DNA from: DASPMP01 sp035248725 | GTDB taxonomy: Bacteria; Gemmatimonadota; Gemmatimonadetes; Gemmatimonadales; Gemmatimonadaceae | DNA: 17,444 nt | Direction of reading: 5' to 3' | Assembly: GCA_035248725.1 (NCBI GenBank) | Contig: DATFHG010000139.1 | Span: forward strand, 1-17,444 | Part shown: positions 7,266 through 14,347 of the stretch, piece after piece | Layout: each line of letters starts with the position of its first letter | How positions within the stretch are numbered: the stretch's first letter is position 1 | The notes under the pieces: model-generated | What the model saw: the letters and a program-made list of their open reading frames with translations, nothing else | Databases searched by the model: none | Told to the model about the DNA's origin: nothing | Position numbers and translations under genes: made by a program

Positions 7266-7672
7266 TCGCGCTCCGGCCAGTGCGGGAGCATCTCACGCCA
7301 GCTGTCCGGCACGCGCACCGGCTTTCCATCCTGCGCGACCGCGACGAACACGATGTTGGCGTCGGCGACCTTCTCGCGCGTCCCCACCTTCCGCACGTCC
7401 TGGCGGATGATGTAGCTGGTGTTCTTCACCGCCAGCAACCCCGATCGAATCACGAGATCTTCACCGGGCAGCGATTGGGCGAGATACCCGATGTCCACGT
7501 GTCGCACGACCGAATACACCGGCTGGCGGGCCCATCCCTTGATGTCGATCTGCGGCTCGAGCAACGCCCACCGCGCGCGCTCGAGAAAACTGAGCATCGT
7601 CGCATGGTTCAGGTGACCGAGCATATCACAGTCGGTCGGATAGATGTGAAACTGCACTTCAGGCAGTGACAT
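7262..7672 (-). CDS. Acyl-CoA thioesterase, 4HBT hotdog family
   Basis: This 136-residue protein is the typical size for a single hotdog domain that cleaves acyl-CoA or acyl-ACP thioesters. The helix signature TDCDMLGHLNHATMLSFLERAR (about 13-34) matches the 4HBT D-x-D-xxGHxN pattern, with Asp14/Asp16 and Glu31 as candidate catalytic residues. The ATG at 7672 gives the family N-terminus. Longer in-frame openings to 7864 run back into the PLP-enzyme gene and look like out-of-frame composition. It starts 34 bases after the PLP-enzyme stop and overlaps the alpha/beta hydrolase start by four bases. YbgC-like members serve envelope or lipid metabolism in other bacteria; substrate specificity here is unknown. 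Confidence 0.87.
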   Translation of the reverse strand: MSLPEVQFHIYPTDCDMLGHLNHATMLSFLERARWALLEPQIDIKGWARQPVYSVVRHVDIGYLAQSLPGEDLVIRSGLLAVKNTSYIIRQDVRKVGTREKVADANIVFVAVAQDGKPVRVPDSWREMLPHWPERD

Positions 7673-7706
7673 TGTTCGGCTCGGGATAAGTGCGGGCGCG
7701 CCGGCT

Positions 7707-8678
7707 TCAATCCTGTAGCAGTCGCCCATCGAACGTAAGCCATAGCAGCGAGTCATCGGGCTCGGCCACAGCGGCCTGCAAGGCCTTGCCGCTGTACGTG
7801 TCGTCGACGACGAGGCCGGCGATCGCCGTGGTCGACCCGAGCGGGCGTCCATACGCACCTGCATAGAACGCGTGCTCGATGCGGAGGCGACGCGCGTCGG
7901 GCATCGGGAAGGCGCGTCCGGTGTGCCGTCGCAGCAATGCGCGCGCGCCGTTCACGAGACGGCGTACGTGACCGGCGCGGCCGACGATGCGTGGAACGAC
8001 GCGCACGGCGACGACGTCGATGTCCGCCTGTGCGATCCCGAAGCCGAGCCACAGACCGGCGGCGGTGCCACCGCTGCCGAGAGGCACGATGACGCGACGC
8101 GGTCGTGCGCATTCACCACGCTCGACCTGTTCGACCAGCTCCAATGCGGCACTCACGTGGCCGAGCAGTGCCAGGGGCGCCGCGCCGCCCGCCGGGATGT
8201 ATCGGGTCGACGGACGACGGGCCCTGAGCGCGAATGCCGTCGCGTACGCGAGGGGCAGGAAATGTGCGTCGATCACTCGCGTCGTACGTCGCAGTCGTGC
8301 GTCCACACGCCGCGCCGCAGCGTTCATCTCCTGATCCCACCGCACGACAGCCGTCGCGGCGCCGAGTTGCTTCGCGTACGTCGCGGTCGCCAGCGCGTGC
8401 GTCGAACCCGTTGGCCCGACGGTCAGGACGCTGTCGTCGCGCGTCACGCCTCCGAGCAGCCACTCGAGGCCGCGCACCTTGTTGCCACCCACGACATTGC
8501 CGAACCGGTCGTCGCGCTTGACGGGCAGCGTACGTCCATCGAGCAGCGTCACGATCTCCACGGGCGTGGGCGCCACGCCGAGCGTCACGCGCGGAAGTGA
8601 CTGCAAGGCGGGAAACCGTCGCACGATCGCGGGCTCGCTGGCGCGCCCGCCGTCCGGCTCCCGCCTCCCGTCACCCAC
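7707..8678 (-). CDS. PLP-dependent 1-aminocyclopropane-1-carboxylate deaminase/D-cysteine desulfhydrase family enzyme
   Basis: This 323-residue fold-type II PLP enzyme carries the family core: VKRDDRFGN then GGNKVRGLEWLL, with the PLP-binding Lys67 and a phosphate-binding GSGGTAAG loop (201-208). Family members convert ACC, D-cysteine or related amino acids to a 2-oxoacid and ammonia, with sulfide released from D-cysteine. The usual QSNHxR substrate-side motif is replaced here by TGSTHALAT (about 90-98), with Thr in place of Asn and no Arg, so true ACC deaminase activity is doubtful. The start is GTG at 8678, overlapping the upstream permease gene by eight bases. It is the second gene of a five-gene minus-strand run. 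Confidence 0.82.
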   Translation of the reverse strand: MGDGRREPDGGRASEPAIVRRFPALQSLPRVTLGVAPTPVEIVTLLDGRTLPVKRDDRFGNVVGGNKVRGLEWLLGGVTRDDSVLTVGPTGSTHALATATYAKQLGAATAVVRWDQEMNAAARRVDARLRRTTRVIDAHFLPLAYATAFALRARRPSTRYIPAGGAAPLALLGHVSAALELVEQVERGECARPRRVIVPLGSGGTAAGLWLGFGIAQADIDVVAVRVVPRIVGRAGHVRRLVNGARALLRRHTGRAFPMPDARRLRIEHAFYAGAYGRPLGSTTAIAGLVVDDTYSGKALQAAVAEPDDSLLWLTFDGRLLQD

Positions 8679-9837
8679 TCTCGCCCGTGTTGACTACCGC
8701 CATCTGGTCGCCAACGACGCGCTCCACGTACAGCATCTTCACGCCGACCATCACGGCAGCCAGAAGGGGAACGGCGACCATCAGCCCGATGAAACCGAAC
8801 AGCAGCGTGAAGAGCGCCTGCGCGAGGATCGTCAGCACGGGCGGCACGTCGACGCCGCCCTTCATCAGCAACGGAATGAGAATGTGGTTCTCGAGGAACT
8901 GGATCCCGACGTAGAGCAGCGCGACGGTGAGTGCCTTCTCCGGCGAGTCGAGGAACCCCATGGCTACCGCTGGTATCGCGCTCAGGATCGGACCCACGGT
9001 CGGAATGAACTCGAGCAATCCCGCGATGACGCCGAGCGCGAATGCCGCTTTCACCCGCAGCAGCAGCAGCGCCACGGTTGTGACCGACCCGATGACGAGC
9101 ATCGCGATCAGCTGAGTCACCAGCCAGCGTCGCAGGACGAGGGCCATCGCGCTCAGCACCGCGCCGGCGCGATCGCGCATGCGATGAGGGAATAGCGCCA
9201 TGAGGCCGCGGTGATAGAGATCGGGATCCGCGGCGATGTAGATCGACATGAAGATGATCAGCATCAAACCGCCGAACACGGCGATCGTGTGTGTCACGAA
9301 CGGGAAGAGAAACCGCGACGCCCCTCCCAGTTGCCGGCCGAGGCTCCCGCGCAGCGTCTCGGTTGCCTTCGGGGCGTTTGCGCCGCTCGTCGAATCAGCG
9401 CCATCGTGCACCGAGTCCGTCGGCACGCGCATTCCGGTTGTGTCTGCCGAACGCGATCCGCCCAGCACGGCACCAAGAATTCCGTTCTGGCGGCGGCTGA
9501 ACCATTGCTCCACGCGGTCCACGGCTTCCGGAATCTTCACACGAAGCTCGGCACTCTGGCTACGGAGCGTCGGAGTCATCCATGCGCCGAGACCGGTGAG
9601 CACGGCAAAGAACGTGACGACGATCAGGGCCGCCGCGAGGCCCCGGCGCAGGTGGTAGCGCTGCAGGCGATCCACGCCCGCGGCCACGGCGAGGCCGAAC
9701 AGCACCCCCATGAATGCGACGATGATCAGCTGGTTCACGAACCACAGCAGCTGCACCGCGAGGTACATCGCGATCACGAGCGCCGCGGCGCGCGCCACGT
9801 CCTTGCTGTGCCACCCGACGGAGCGTTCCTCGTTCAT
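8671..9837 (-). CDS. AI-2E family transporter (PF01594-type permease)
   Basis: This 388-residue membrane protein has the family layout. Two or three hydrophobic segments lie near the N-terminus (ALVIAMYLAVQLLWFVNQL and the LIVVTFFAVLTGLGAWM region). A long soluble stretch with the amphipathic TLRSQSAELR helix follows. Four to five C-terminal segments include the conserved GLLEFIPTVGPILSAIPA loop and the LENHILIPLLMK motif. The loop at about 130-165 is rich in Asp, Thr and Ser and poorly conserved. Members export AI-2 (TqsA) or act in Na+/H+ exchange; the cargo here is unknown. The ATG at 9837 is chosen because the longer opening to 10212 overlaps the divergent ribonuclease D gene and is Arg-rich nonsense. 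It is the first gene of the minus-strand run. Confidence 0.87.
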   Translation of the reverse strand: MNEERSVGWHSKDVARAAALVIAMYLAVQLLWFVNQLIIVAFMGVLFGLAVAAGVDRLQRYHLRRGLAAALIVVTFFAVLTGLGAWMTPTLRSQSAELRVKIPEAVDRVEQWFSRRQNGILGAVLGGSRSADTTGMRVPTDSVHDGADSTSGANAPKATETLRGSLGRQLGGASRFLFPFVTHTIAVFGGLMLIIFMSIYIAADPDLYHRGLMALFPHRMRDRAGAVLSAMALVLRRWLVTQLIAMLVIGSVTTVALLLLRVKAAFALGVIAGLLEFIPTVGPILSAIPAVAMGFLDSPEKALTVALLYVGIQFLENHILIPLLMKGGVDVPPVLTILAQALFTLLFGFIGLMVAVPLLAAVMVGVKMLYVERVVGDQMAVVNTGESG

Positions 9838-9893
9838 CGGCCCTGACGATGGCTGATGACGCGTGGAACAGGAAGTGCCAGTTTTCACCGGCC

Positions 9894-11039
9894 ATGCATG
9901 CGCCCACCCTGATCGCCACGACTGCCGACGCCGAGCGCGCCTTGCGCGACATCGCGCACACGCGCGAGATCGCCGTCGACACTGAAGGCGCGAGCTTCCA
10001 TCGATTCGTGGATCGCATTTACCTGCTGCAGCTCTCCACGCGCGACCACACGACGATCGTCGACCCGCTCGCCGTTCACGCGGACACGCTCGCGCCACTC
10101 GGCGCATTGCTCGCCGACCCGGCCGTGGAAGTCGTCTTCCACGACGCCGACTACGATCTGCGTCTGCTGCGCCAGGACTACGGCTGGCAGGTGCAGCATC
10201 TGTTCGACACACGCGTGGCCGCCCAGCTACTGGGACTCAAGGCGTTCGGGCTCGCCGCGCTGCTCGAGCGGTACGTTGGTGTGCGGCTCGACAAGAAACA
10301 CCAGCGCGCGGATTGGTCCATGCGTCCGCTGCCGCAGGACATGCTCGACTACGCCGCCCAGGACACCATGCATCTGTTGCCGTTGCGCGACCTGATGCGC
10401 GACGAACTGCGCGCGAAGGAACGGCTGGAGTGGGCGCGCGAGGAGTTCGCGCGCGCCGTCGACGTGCGGTGGGACGACGAGGATGCCGCCACCACGTTCT
10501 TCAAGGTGAAAGGCGCACGCGACCTCGGGCGCCGCGAGCTGGCGATTCTGCGCGAGCTCGTGGGCTGGCGCGACACCGTCGCCAAAGCCATGGATCGCGC
10601 GACGTTTCGGGTAGTCGGCAACGAGCAATTGCTCGACATCGCGCGATCACAGCCCGCAACGCGCGACGACCTCGGGAGAATCAAGGGTCTGTCGCGCGGC
10701 ATCATGGAGCGCCGCGCACAGGAGATTCTCGACGCCGTGCGCCGCGGCGTGGCGGTGCCGGAGGCGCAGCTCCCGAAGTTCCCGAAGTCACCTCGCTGGG
10801 ATCGCGATCCGCAGTTCGATGCGAAGGTGAACGCGCTGAAGGTCGTTCGCGACGCCTTCGCGGAACGGCTGGAGATGGATCCCGGCGTGCTGGCTTCGCG
10901 AGACCGCCTCGAGGCCGTCGCGCGAAAGAATCCGCGCTCGGTGGACGAGCTGTCTTCGGTGGACGAGTTGAGGCGCTGGCAGATCGACTTGATGGGTCGC
11001 GACTTCGTCCAGGCGCTCAGTCGCGTGCCGAAGAAATAG
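9894..11039 (+). CDS. rnd: Ribonuclease D
   Basis: This is a 3'-5' exoribonuclease that trims tRNA and other stable RNA precursors. Counting from the ATG at 9894 (381 residues, close to the E. coli enzyme), the DEDDy catalytic set is visible: Asp29 and Glu31 in VDTEGAS, Asp88 in HDADYDLRLL, and Tyr153 and Asp157 in YAAQDTMHLL. HRDC-type helical domains follow, at about 195-275 (ARDLGRRELAILRELVGWRD) and in the last 80 residues. The start is uncertain. An in-frame ATG at 9849 adds 15 residues, but family members begin only a few residues before the TTADAE strand, which favours 9894. The gene is divergent from the AI-2E permease and convergent, with a 6-base gap, with the MIP18-type gene. Confidence 0.92.
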   Translation: MHAPTLIATTADAERALRDIAHTREIAVDTEGASFHRFVDRIYLLQLSTRDHTTIVDPLAVHADTLAPLGALLADPAVEVVFHDADYDLRLLRQDYGWQVQHLFDTRVAAQLLGLKAFGLAALLERYVGVRLDKKHQRADWSMRPLPQDMLDYAAQDTMHLLPLRDLMRDELRAKERLEWAREEFARAVDVRWDDEDAATTFFKVKGARDLGRRELAILRELVGWRDTVAKAMDRATFRVVGNEQLLDIARSQPATRDDLGRIKGLSRGIMERRAQEILDAVRRGVAVPEAQLPKFPKSPRWDRDPQFDAKVNALKVVRDAFAERLEMDPGVLASRDRLEAVARKNPRSVDELSSVDELRRWQIDLMGRDFVQALSRVPKK

Positions 11040-11045
11040 CCGCGC

Positions 11046-11402
11046 TTACAGGCCCAGGTAGGCGCGGACCTTGGGTTCGATGCGCTCGGGCGTCCAGTAC
11101 GGTTCCCACACGAGGTTGACCACGACCTTGGCTACGCCGGGCATCGCCTGAATCGTGCGCTCGACGTCGGCGAGAATCTGCGGCCCGGCAGGGCAGCCCG
11201 GCGAGGTAAGCGACATGTCCACAATGACCTTGTCGTCATCGTCGAGGGACACGTTATAGACCAGACCGAGATCCATGATGTTCAGGTTGAGCTCCGGGTC
11301 CTTCACCTTCCGGAGCGCGAGACGCACCTGATCTTCGGTGAGGTCATTGGCGGGATCCGCCGCGACCGGAGCGGTCGGCTCCGTGTCGTCCATGGACGTC
11401 AT
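11046..11402 (-). CDS. MIP18/DUF59-family Fe-S cluster assembly factor (SufT/PaaD-like)
   Basis: This is a 118-residue single-domain protein. After a disordered acidic tail of about 20 residues, the DUF59 fold starts with an amphipathic helix. The family signature KDPELNLNIMDLGLVYNV (about 34-51) follows, and the conserved cysteine is Cys70 in TSPGCPAG. The C-terminal VVNLVWEPYWTPERI matches the PaaD/MIP18 conserved WxPxW-type segment. Members help deliver or repair Fe-S clusters on client proteins. Clients may include the Fe-S proteins elsewhere in the window, but no linkage is shown. The start is ATG at 11402, with a second ATG nine bases in. The gene lies 45 bases downstream of the serine hydrolase gene, on the same strand. 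Confidence 0.88.
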   Translation of the reverse strand: MTSMDDTEPTAPVAADPANDLTEDQVRLALRKVKDPELNLNIMDLGLVYNVSLDDDDKVIVDMSLTSPGCPAGPQILADVERTIQAMPGVAKVVVNLVWEPYWTPERIEPKVRAYLGL

Positions 11403-11447
11403 GCAGCGGAATCTACTCCATTTCCGCTCGGCCCCGTGATACGCGGC

Positions 11448-12794
11448 CTACTGGCCGCCCGCCGACGCGGAGCTCTTCTTCTTCGTGGACTTCGCGGTGG
11501 TCGTCTTCTTCTTCTTCACGTGCAACTTGCGCGTCGATCTCGACCGGACCGGACGGTTCCAGCCCACTGCACGGTCCGCGCGGAAGGACGCCGGCATAGC
11601 GCGCAGATCGCCATCGGCGTCGAAGATGGACAGCGCCGCGGCGTCGGCGACGTCAGCGCGAACATCGGCAATCACCTTGGAGGGCCGACGCGCGCGCGCG
11701 GCATGCACGCGATTCGTCAACAGCACGACGAAGAGATCGCGATCGGGATCGATCCACAGTGACGTGCCGGTGAACCCCGTGTGTCCGAAGGCGCGCTTGC
11801 CGAGATACTTGCCGCAGCTGCCGTCGTGCCCGCACGTGTCCCACCCAAGCGCGCGCGTGGTGCCGTCCGGATCCACGCGCTTGGTGAAGAGCGACACTGT
11901 GCTGTCCGCGACGATGCGTACGCCGTTCAACTCACCGCCGTCGAGCATCATCTGCGCGAAGATCGCGAGATCGGTGGCCGTGCTGAACAGGCCGGCATGG
12001 CCCGCGACGCCGCCCAGGGCGAAGGCGTTCTCGTCGTGCACCTCACCGCGCAGCGGATAGCCGCGCGGCGGCGTCAGCTCGGTGGGCGCAATCCGATCGC
12101 GGAGCGTCCAGTGCGGACGGAAGAACGTGTTGTGCATCCCCAGCGGCTCGAACACGTGCTCCTGCACGAACACGTCGAGGCGCTGGCCGCTCACCTGTTC
12201 GGCCACGAAGCCCAGCATATCCGCGCCGAGATCGGAGTAGATGTAGCACGAACCGGGCGTGCACTCGAGGGGCGTGTCGATCACGGCCTGCCGCGCCTCG
12301 CCCGGCGTGAGCGCAATGCGCCACAGATCGCGGCCCGCGGGCAGGCCAGACCGATGCTCGAGGAGTTGCTGGATGGTCACGTCGTCCTTCATGCCGCCGC
12401 TGAACGACGGAATGAACTGCGACACCTTGTCGTCCAGGTGAATCCTGCCCTGATCGAAAAGGATCATGATGGCCGTCGTGGTCGCGACGACCTTCGTGAG
12501 CGATGCGAGGTCGTAGATCGTCTCGTCGGGCAGCACAGCGGACTTGCCGCTCCAGCTCAGATTTCCATAGCCCTTCTGGAGCACGGTCGCGCCACGACGG
12601 CCGATAACGACGGCGCCGCCGGGGAAACCGCCAGCCTTGATGCCCCTGGCGAGCACACGATCGATCTTGGCGAGACGCGTTGCCGACATACCCACGGCCG
12701 ACGGCGCCTTGGCGGGCAGGCCGTCTTTCGGTGCGTCAGACGCACCGGAAAGCATCAAAACCGTGGTGAGGAGCGTAGTAAACAACGTCGGCAA
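11448..12794 (-). CDS. Exported beta-lactamase-family serine hydrolase with Lys-rich tail
   Basis: This 448-residue protein has an N-terminal hydrophobic signal sequence and a class C beta-lactamase/penicillin-binding-protein fold. The SxxK motif is SLTK (98-101) with nucleophile Ser98. YSD (186-188) stands for the YxN/YxD motif, and HTG (338-340) is the third motif. It probably acts in the periplasm as an esterase, D-amino-acid peptidase or carboxypeptidase; beta-lactamase activity is not proven. Two close cysteine pairs (178/183 and 321/327) could form disulfides. The last 27 residues (422-448) are a low-complexity tail with about ten Lys plus Thr and Ser, unlike the rest of the fold. The start is taken as TTG at 12794; the N-region lacks positive charge, so the start is uncertain. 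Confidence 0.85.
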   Translation of the reverse strand: MPTLFTTLLTTVLMLSGASDAPKDGLPAKAPSAVGMSATRLAKIDRVLARGIKAGGFPGGAVVIGRRGATVLQKGYGNLSWSGKSAVLPDETIYDLASLTKVVATTTAIMILFDQGRIHLDDKVSQFIPSFSGGMKDDVTIQQLLEHRSGLPAGRDLWRIALTPGEARQAVIDTPLECTPGSCYIYSDLGADMLGFVAEQVSGQRLDVFVQEHVFEPLGMHNTFFRPHWTLRDRIAPTELTPPRGYPLRGEVHDENAFALGGVAGHAGLFSTATDLAIFAQMMLDGGELNGVRIVADSTVSLFTKRVDPDGTTRALGWDTCGHDGSCGKYLGKRAFGHTGFTGTSLWIDPDRDLFVVLLTNRVHAARARRPSKVIADVRADVADAAALSIFDADGDLRAMPASFRADRAVGWNRPVRSRSTRKLHVKKKKTTTAKSTKKKSSASAGGQ

Positions 12795-12902
12795 ACCGTG
12801 AAATGAGAGACTTGGAGCCAGGATCTGTCCGGTCTATCCCGATGCTACCATTGGGGATACGACGGCTTTAGGCCAAATGTTCCTGGCGCCGGCGGGATAT
12901 CC

Positions 12903-12931
12903 ATAATGGTCGCACTCTATAGAACGAGCAA
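12903..12931 (-). promoter_or_regulatory. Possible sigma-70-type promoter for the serine hydrolase gene
   Basis: On the minus strand TTGCTC (12926-12931) and CATTAT (12903-12908) are separated by 17 bases. The -10 matches consensus at four positions and the -35 at three. Transcription would begin near 12896, leaving a leader of about 100 bases before the TTG start at 12794. This is only moderately convincing. Confidence 0.35.
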
Positions 12932-12939
12932 GGCATTTT

Positions 12940-12969
12940 CCGGGCAACGACAATCGAAACATTGCCCGG
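12940..12969 (+). repeat. 8-bp inverted repeat CCGGGCAA/TTGCCCGG, candidate operator
   Basis: CCGGGCAA (12940-12947) and TTGCCCGG (12962-12969) form a perfect dyad with a 14-base gap. No T-run follows on either strand, so it does not look like a terminator. It lies in the divergent spacer of the serine hydrolase and sigma-factor genes and overlaps the candidate ECF promoter. Confidence 0.45.
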
Positions 12970-12981
12970 GTGCGCTGCGTC
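12955..12981 (+). promoter_or_regulatory. Candidate ECF-sigma promoter for the sigma/anti-sigma/PDZ operon
   Basis: CGAAAC (12955-12960) and CGTC (12978-12981) are separated by 17 bases. This is the spacing and core (AAC ... CGTC) of many ECF-type promoters such as those of SigM/SigW. Transcription would start near 12987, about 50-80 bases before the possible sigma start codons. If real, the sigma factor would drive its own operon. Confidence 0.42.
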
Positions 12982-13065
12982 ACGGTCATCTGCGGCCCGT
13001 AGGCGGGGGCGGCGCTGGCCAGGTAAACCTTTGGGGTGGATAGGGTGACCAAGACTGTGACGTCA

Positions 13066-13641
13066 ATGCAGAACGAGTCTGTGCTCATCGAGCGCGCCAC
13101 GCGCGGTGACGAGGCCGCGATGCGGGCGCTGTGGTCACGCCACGCGCCGCACATCGACGCGGTGGTACGCCGCCTGGTGGGCGATGACATCGATCTCGCG
13201 GCCGACGTCGCACAGGAAGTGTGGATTCAGATCTTTCGCGCGCTGCCGCAGTATCGCGGCGATTCACAGTTCAGCACGTGGGCACACCGCATCGCGGTGA
13301 ACCGCACGTTGAACGCGCTCCGCAAGACGCGGCGGCTCGCGAAGATGGAGACGGAGGTCGAGGAGGAAACGGCGACGGTGGATCCCGATCCCGATCGTGC
13401 GCTGTTGATGGAAACCATCGAGGGCGCCGCGGCGCAGCTGTCACCGGGCGCGCGGGCGGTGTTCATGCTGCACGACGTGGAAGGCTATACGCACGAGGAA
13501 ATCGCCGAACGCCTCGGCATCACGTCCGGCGGCTCGAAATCACAACTGTTCAAGGCGCGCGCCAAGCTCCGCACTCTGCTCGCGCATCTCGTGGATAGCT
13601 CCGTGCGGAAGGACGTGGATCATGTTGCACCTGTCTACTGA
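13066..13641 (+). CDS. ECF-subfamily RNA polymerase sigma factor
   Basis: This is an alternative sigma factor with the two standard ECF domains. Region 2 spans about residues 10-80 and includes DLAADVAQEVWIQIFRAL, then FSTWAHRIAVNRTLNALRK. A short acidic linker (METEVEEETATVDPDPD) follows. Region 4 (LSPGARAVFMLHDVEGYTHEEIAERL, then a GSKSQLFKARAKL recognition helix) is near 120-170. The length of 191 residues is typical. The start is unclear. ATG 13066 gives the family N-terminus, but the frame is open to GTG codons at 13045 and 13036 and none has a good Shine-Dalgarno sequence. Its 3' end overlaps the anti-sigma gene by 20 bases, so the pair is a coupled unit. Confidence 0.93.
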   Translation: MQNESVLIERATRGDEAAMRALWSRHAPHIDAVVRRLVGDDIDLAADVAQEVWIQIFRALPQYRGDSQFSTWAHRIAVNRTLNALRKTRRLAKMETEVEEETATVDPDPDRALLMETIEGAAAQLSPGARAVFMLHDVEGYTHEEIAERLGITSGGSKSQLFKARAKLRTLLAHLVDSSVRKDVDHVAPVY

Positions 13642-14347
13642 CCGGCTGGCGGCGCTCGCAGACGAGCCGCCCATGGCCGATGAACGCAACCACCTGGCGC
13701 ACTGTCCGTCGTGCGCGCGGGAGCTCGAGGCGCACCAGTCGCTCCTCGCGATCGCCGGCCACGAGCGCGACGTCATGCATCTGCCGCTGACGCGCTGGGA
13801 CACGATCTCCGAGCGGCTGCGCGCGGAGGGTCTGATCGCATCGCCAGCCGGCGCGACGCAGGTGCATCGCGGGGTCGCGCGTCGCTTTCGGGTTCCGCTG
13901 CAGTTCGCCGCCGCACTGGTTCTCGTCGCGAGCGGCGTCGCGATGGGACGCGCAAGCACGGGCGCCTCGCTGGTACCGGGCGGATTGACGGGTGACGAAC
14001 CGTCGGTCACGACCGCGAGCGTATCGGCTGACTCGCTGCCCACGACGTTTGCGTCCGTCGCGGAAGCCGCGCGCTGGCGCAGCGCCTACGCGGACGCGTA
14101 TCAGCGCACCGTGTCCTTCCTCGCCGCGAACGATACCGCAGCGCACGCCGTGGGAACGCCGGCGGTGATCCGTGCCCGTCTGTCCGCACTGGACCGCGTG
14201 TCGCGCACGATGCGCGAGGCGCTGAACGAGGCGCCCTTCGATCCGGTGATCAACGACTTCTATCTCAACTCCTTCGGCCAGCGTGAGGCGACGCTGCGCC
14301 AGCTCAACACCGTGCTGCCGCAGGGTGTTCGACTCAACAGCTTCTGA
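13622..14347 (+). CDS. Transmembrane anti-sigma factor with zinc-binding (ZAS) motif
   Basis: This 241-residue protein probably holds the adjacent ECF sigma factor inactive. The N-terminal cytoplasmic part has the ZAS motif H24-x3-C28-x2-C31 (HLAHCPSC). A single membrane segment (FAAALVLVASGVAMG, about 95-109) follows a basic stretch (RRFRVP), which fits an N-inside orientation. The C-terminal 130 residues would be extracytoplasmic and lack a known sensor domain. They have Ala/Ser/Thr-rich then helical character (SALDRVSRTMREALNEAP). The start ATG lies 20 bases inside the sigma gene, and its TGA shares one base with the next ATG (TGATG). This is a classic sigma/anti-sigma layout, and release would presumably need proteolysis or a conformational signal. 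Confidence 0.9.
   Translation: MLHLSTDRLAALADEPPMADERNHLAHCPSCARELEAHQSLLAIAGHERDVMHLPLTRWDTISERLRAEGLIASPAGATQVHRGVARRFRVPLQFAAALVLVASGVAMGRASTGASLVPGGLTGDEPSVTTASVSADSLPTTFASVAEAARWRSAYADAYQRTVSFLAANDTAAHAVGTPAVIRARLSALDRVSRTMREALNEAPFDPVINDFYLNSFGQREATLRQLNTVLPQGVRLNSF

Noticed and set aside
6414..7415. 333-codon plus-strand open frame opposite the alpha/beta hydrolase
   Set aside because: Composition is biased towards Arg, His and Gln, and the minus strand carries an intact catalytic triad; antisense shadow.
7673..7864. N-terminal extension of the thioesterase gene
   Set aside because: It runs back into the PLP-enzyme gene in another frame and has no family similarity.
9838..10212. N-terminal extension of the AI-2E permease gene
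   Set aside because: It lies opposite the ribonuclease D catalytic core and is Arg/Ala-rich; the ATG at 9837 gives the normal N-terminus.
11781..12806. 341-codon plus-strand open frame opposite the serine hydrolase
   Set aside because: No recognisable domain. The opposite frame has SxxK, YSD and HTG motifs in the right order.
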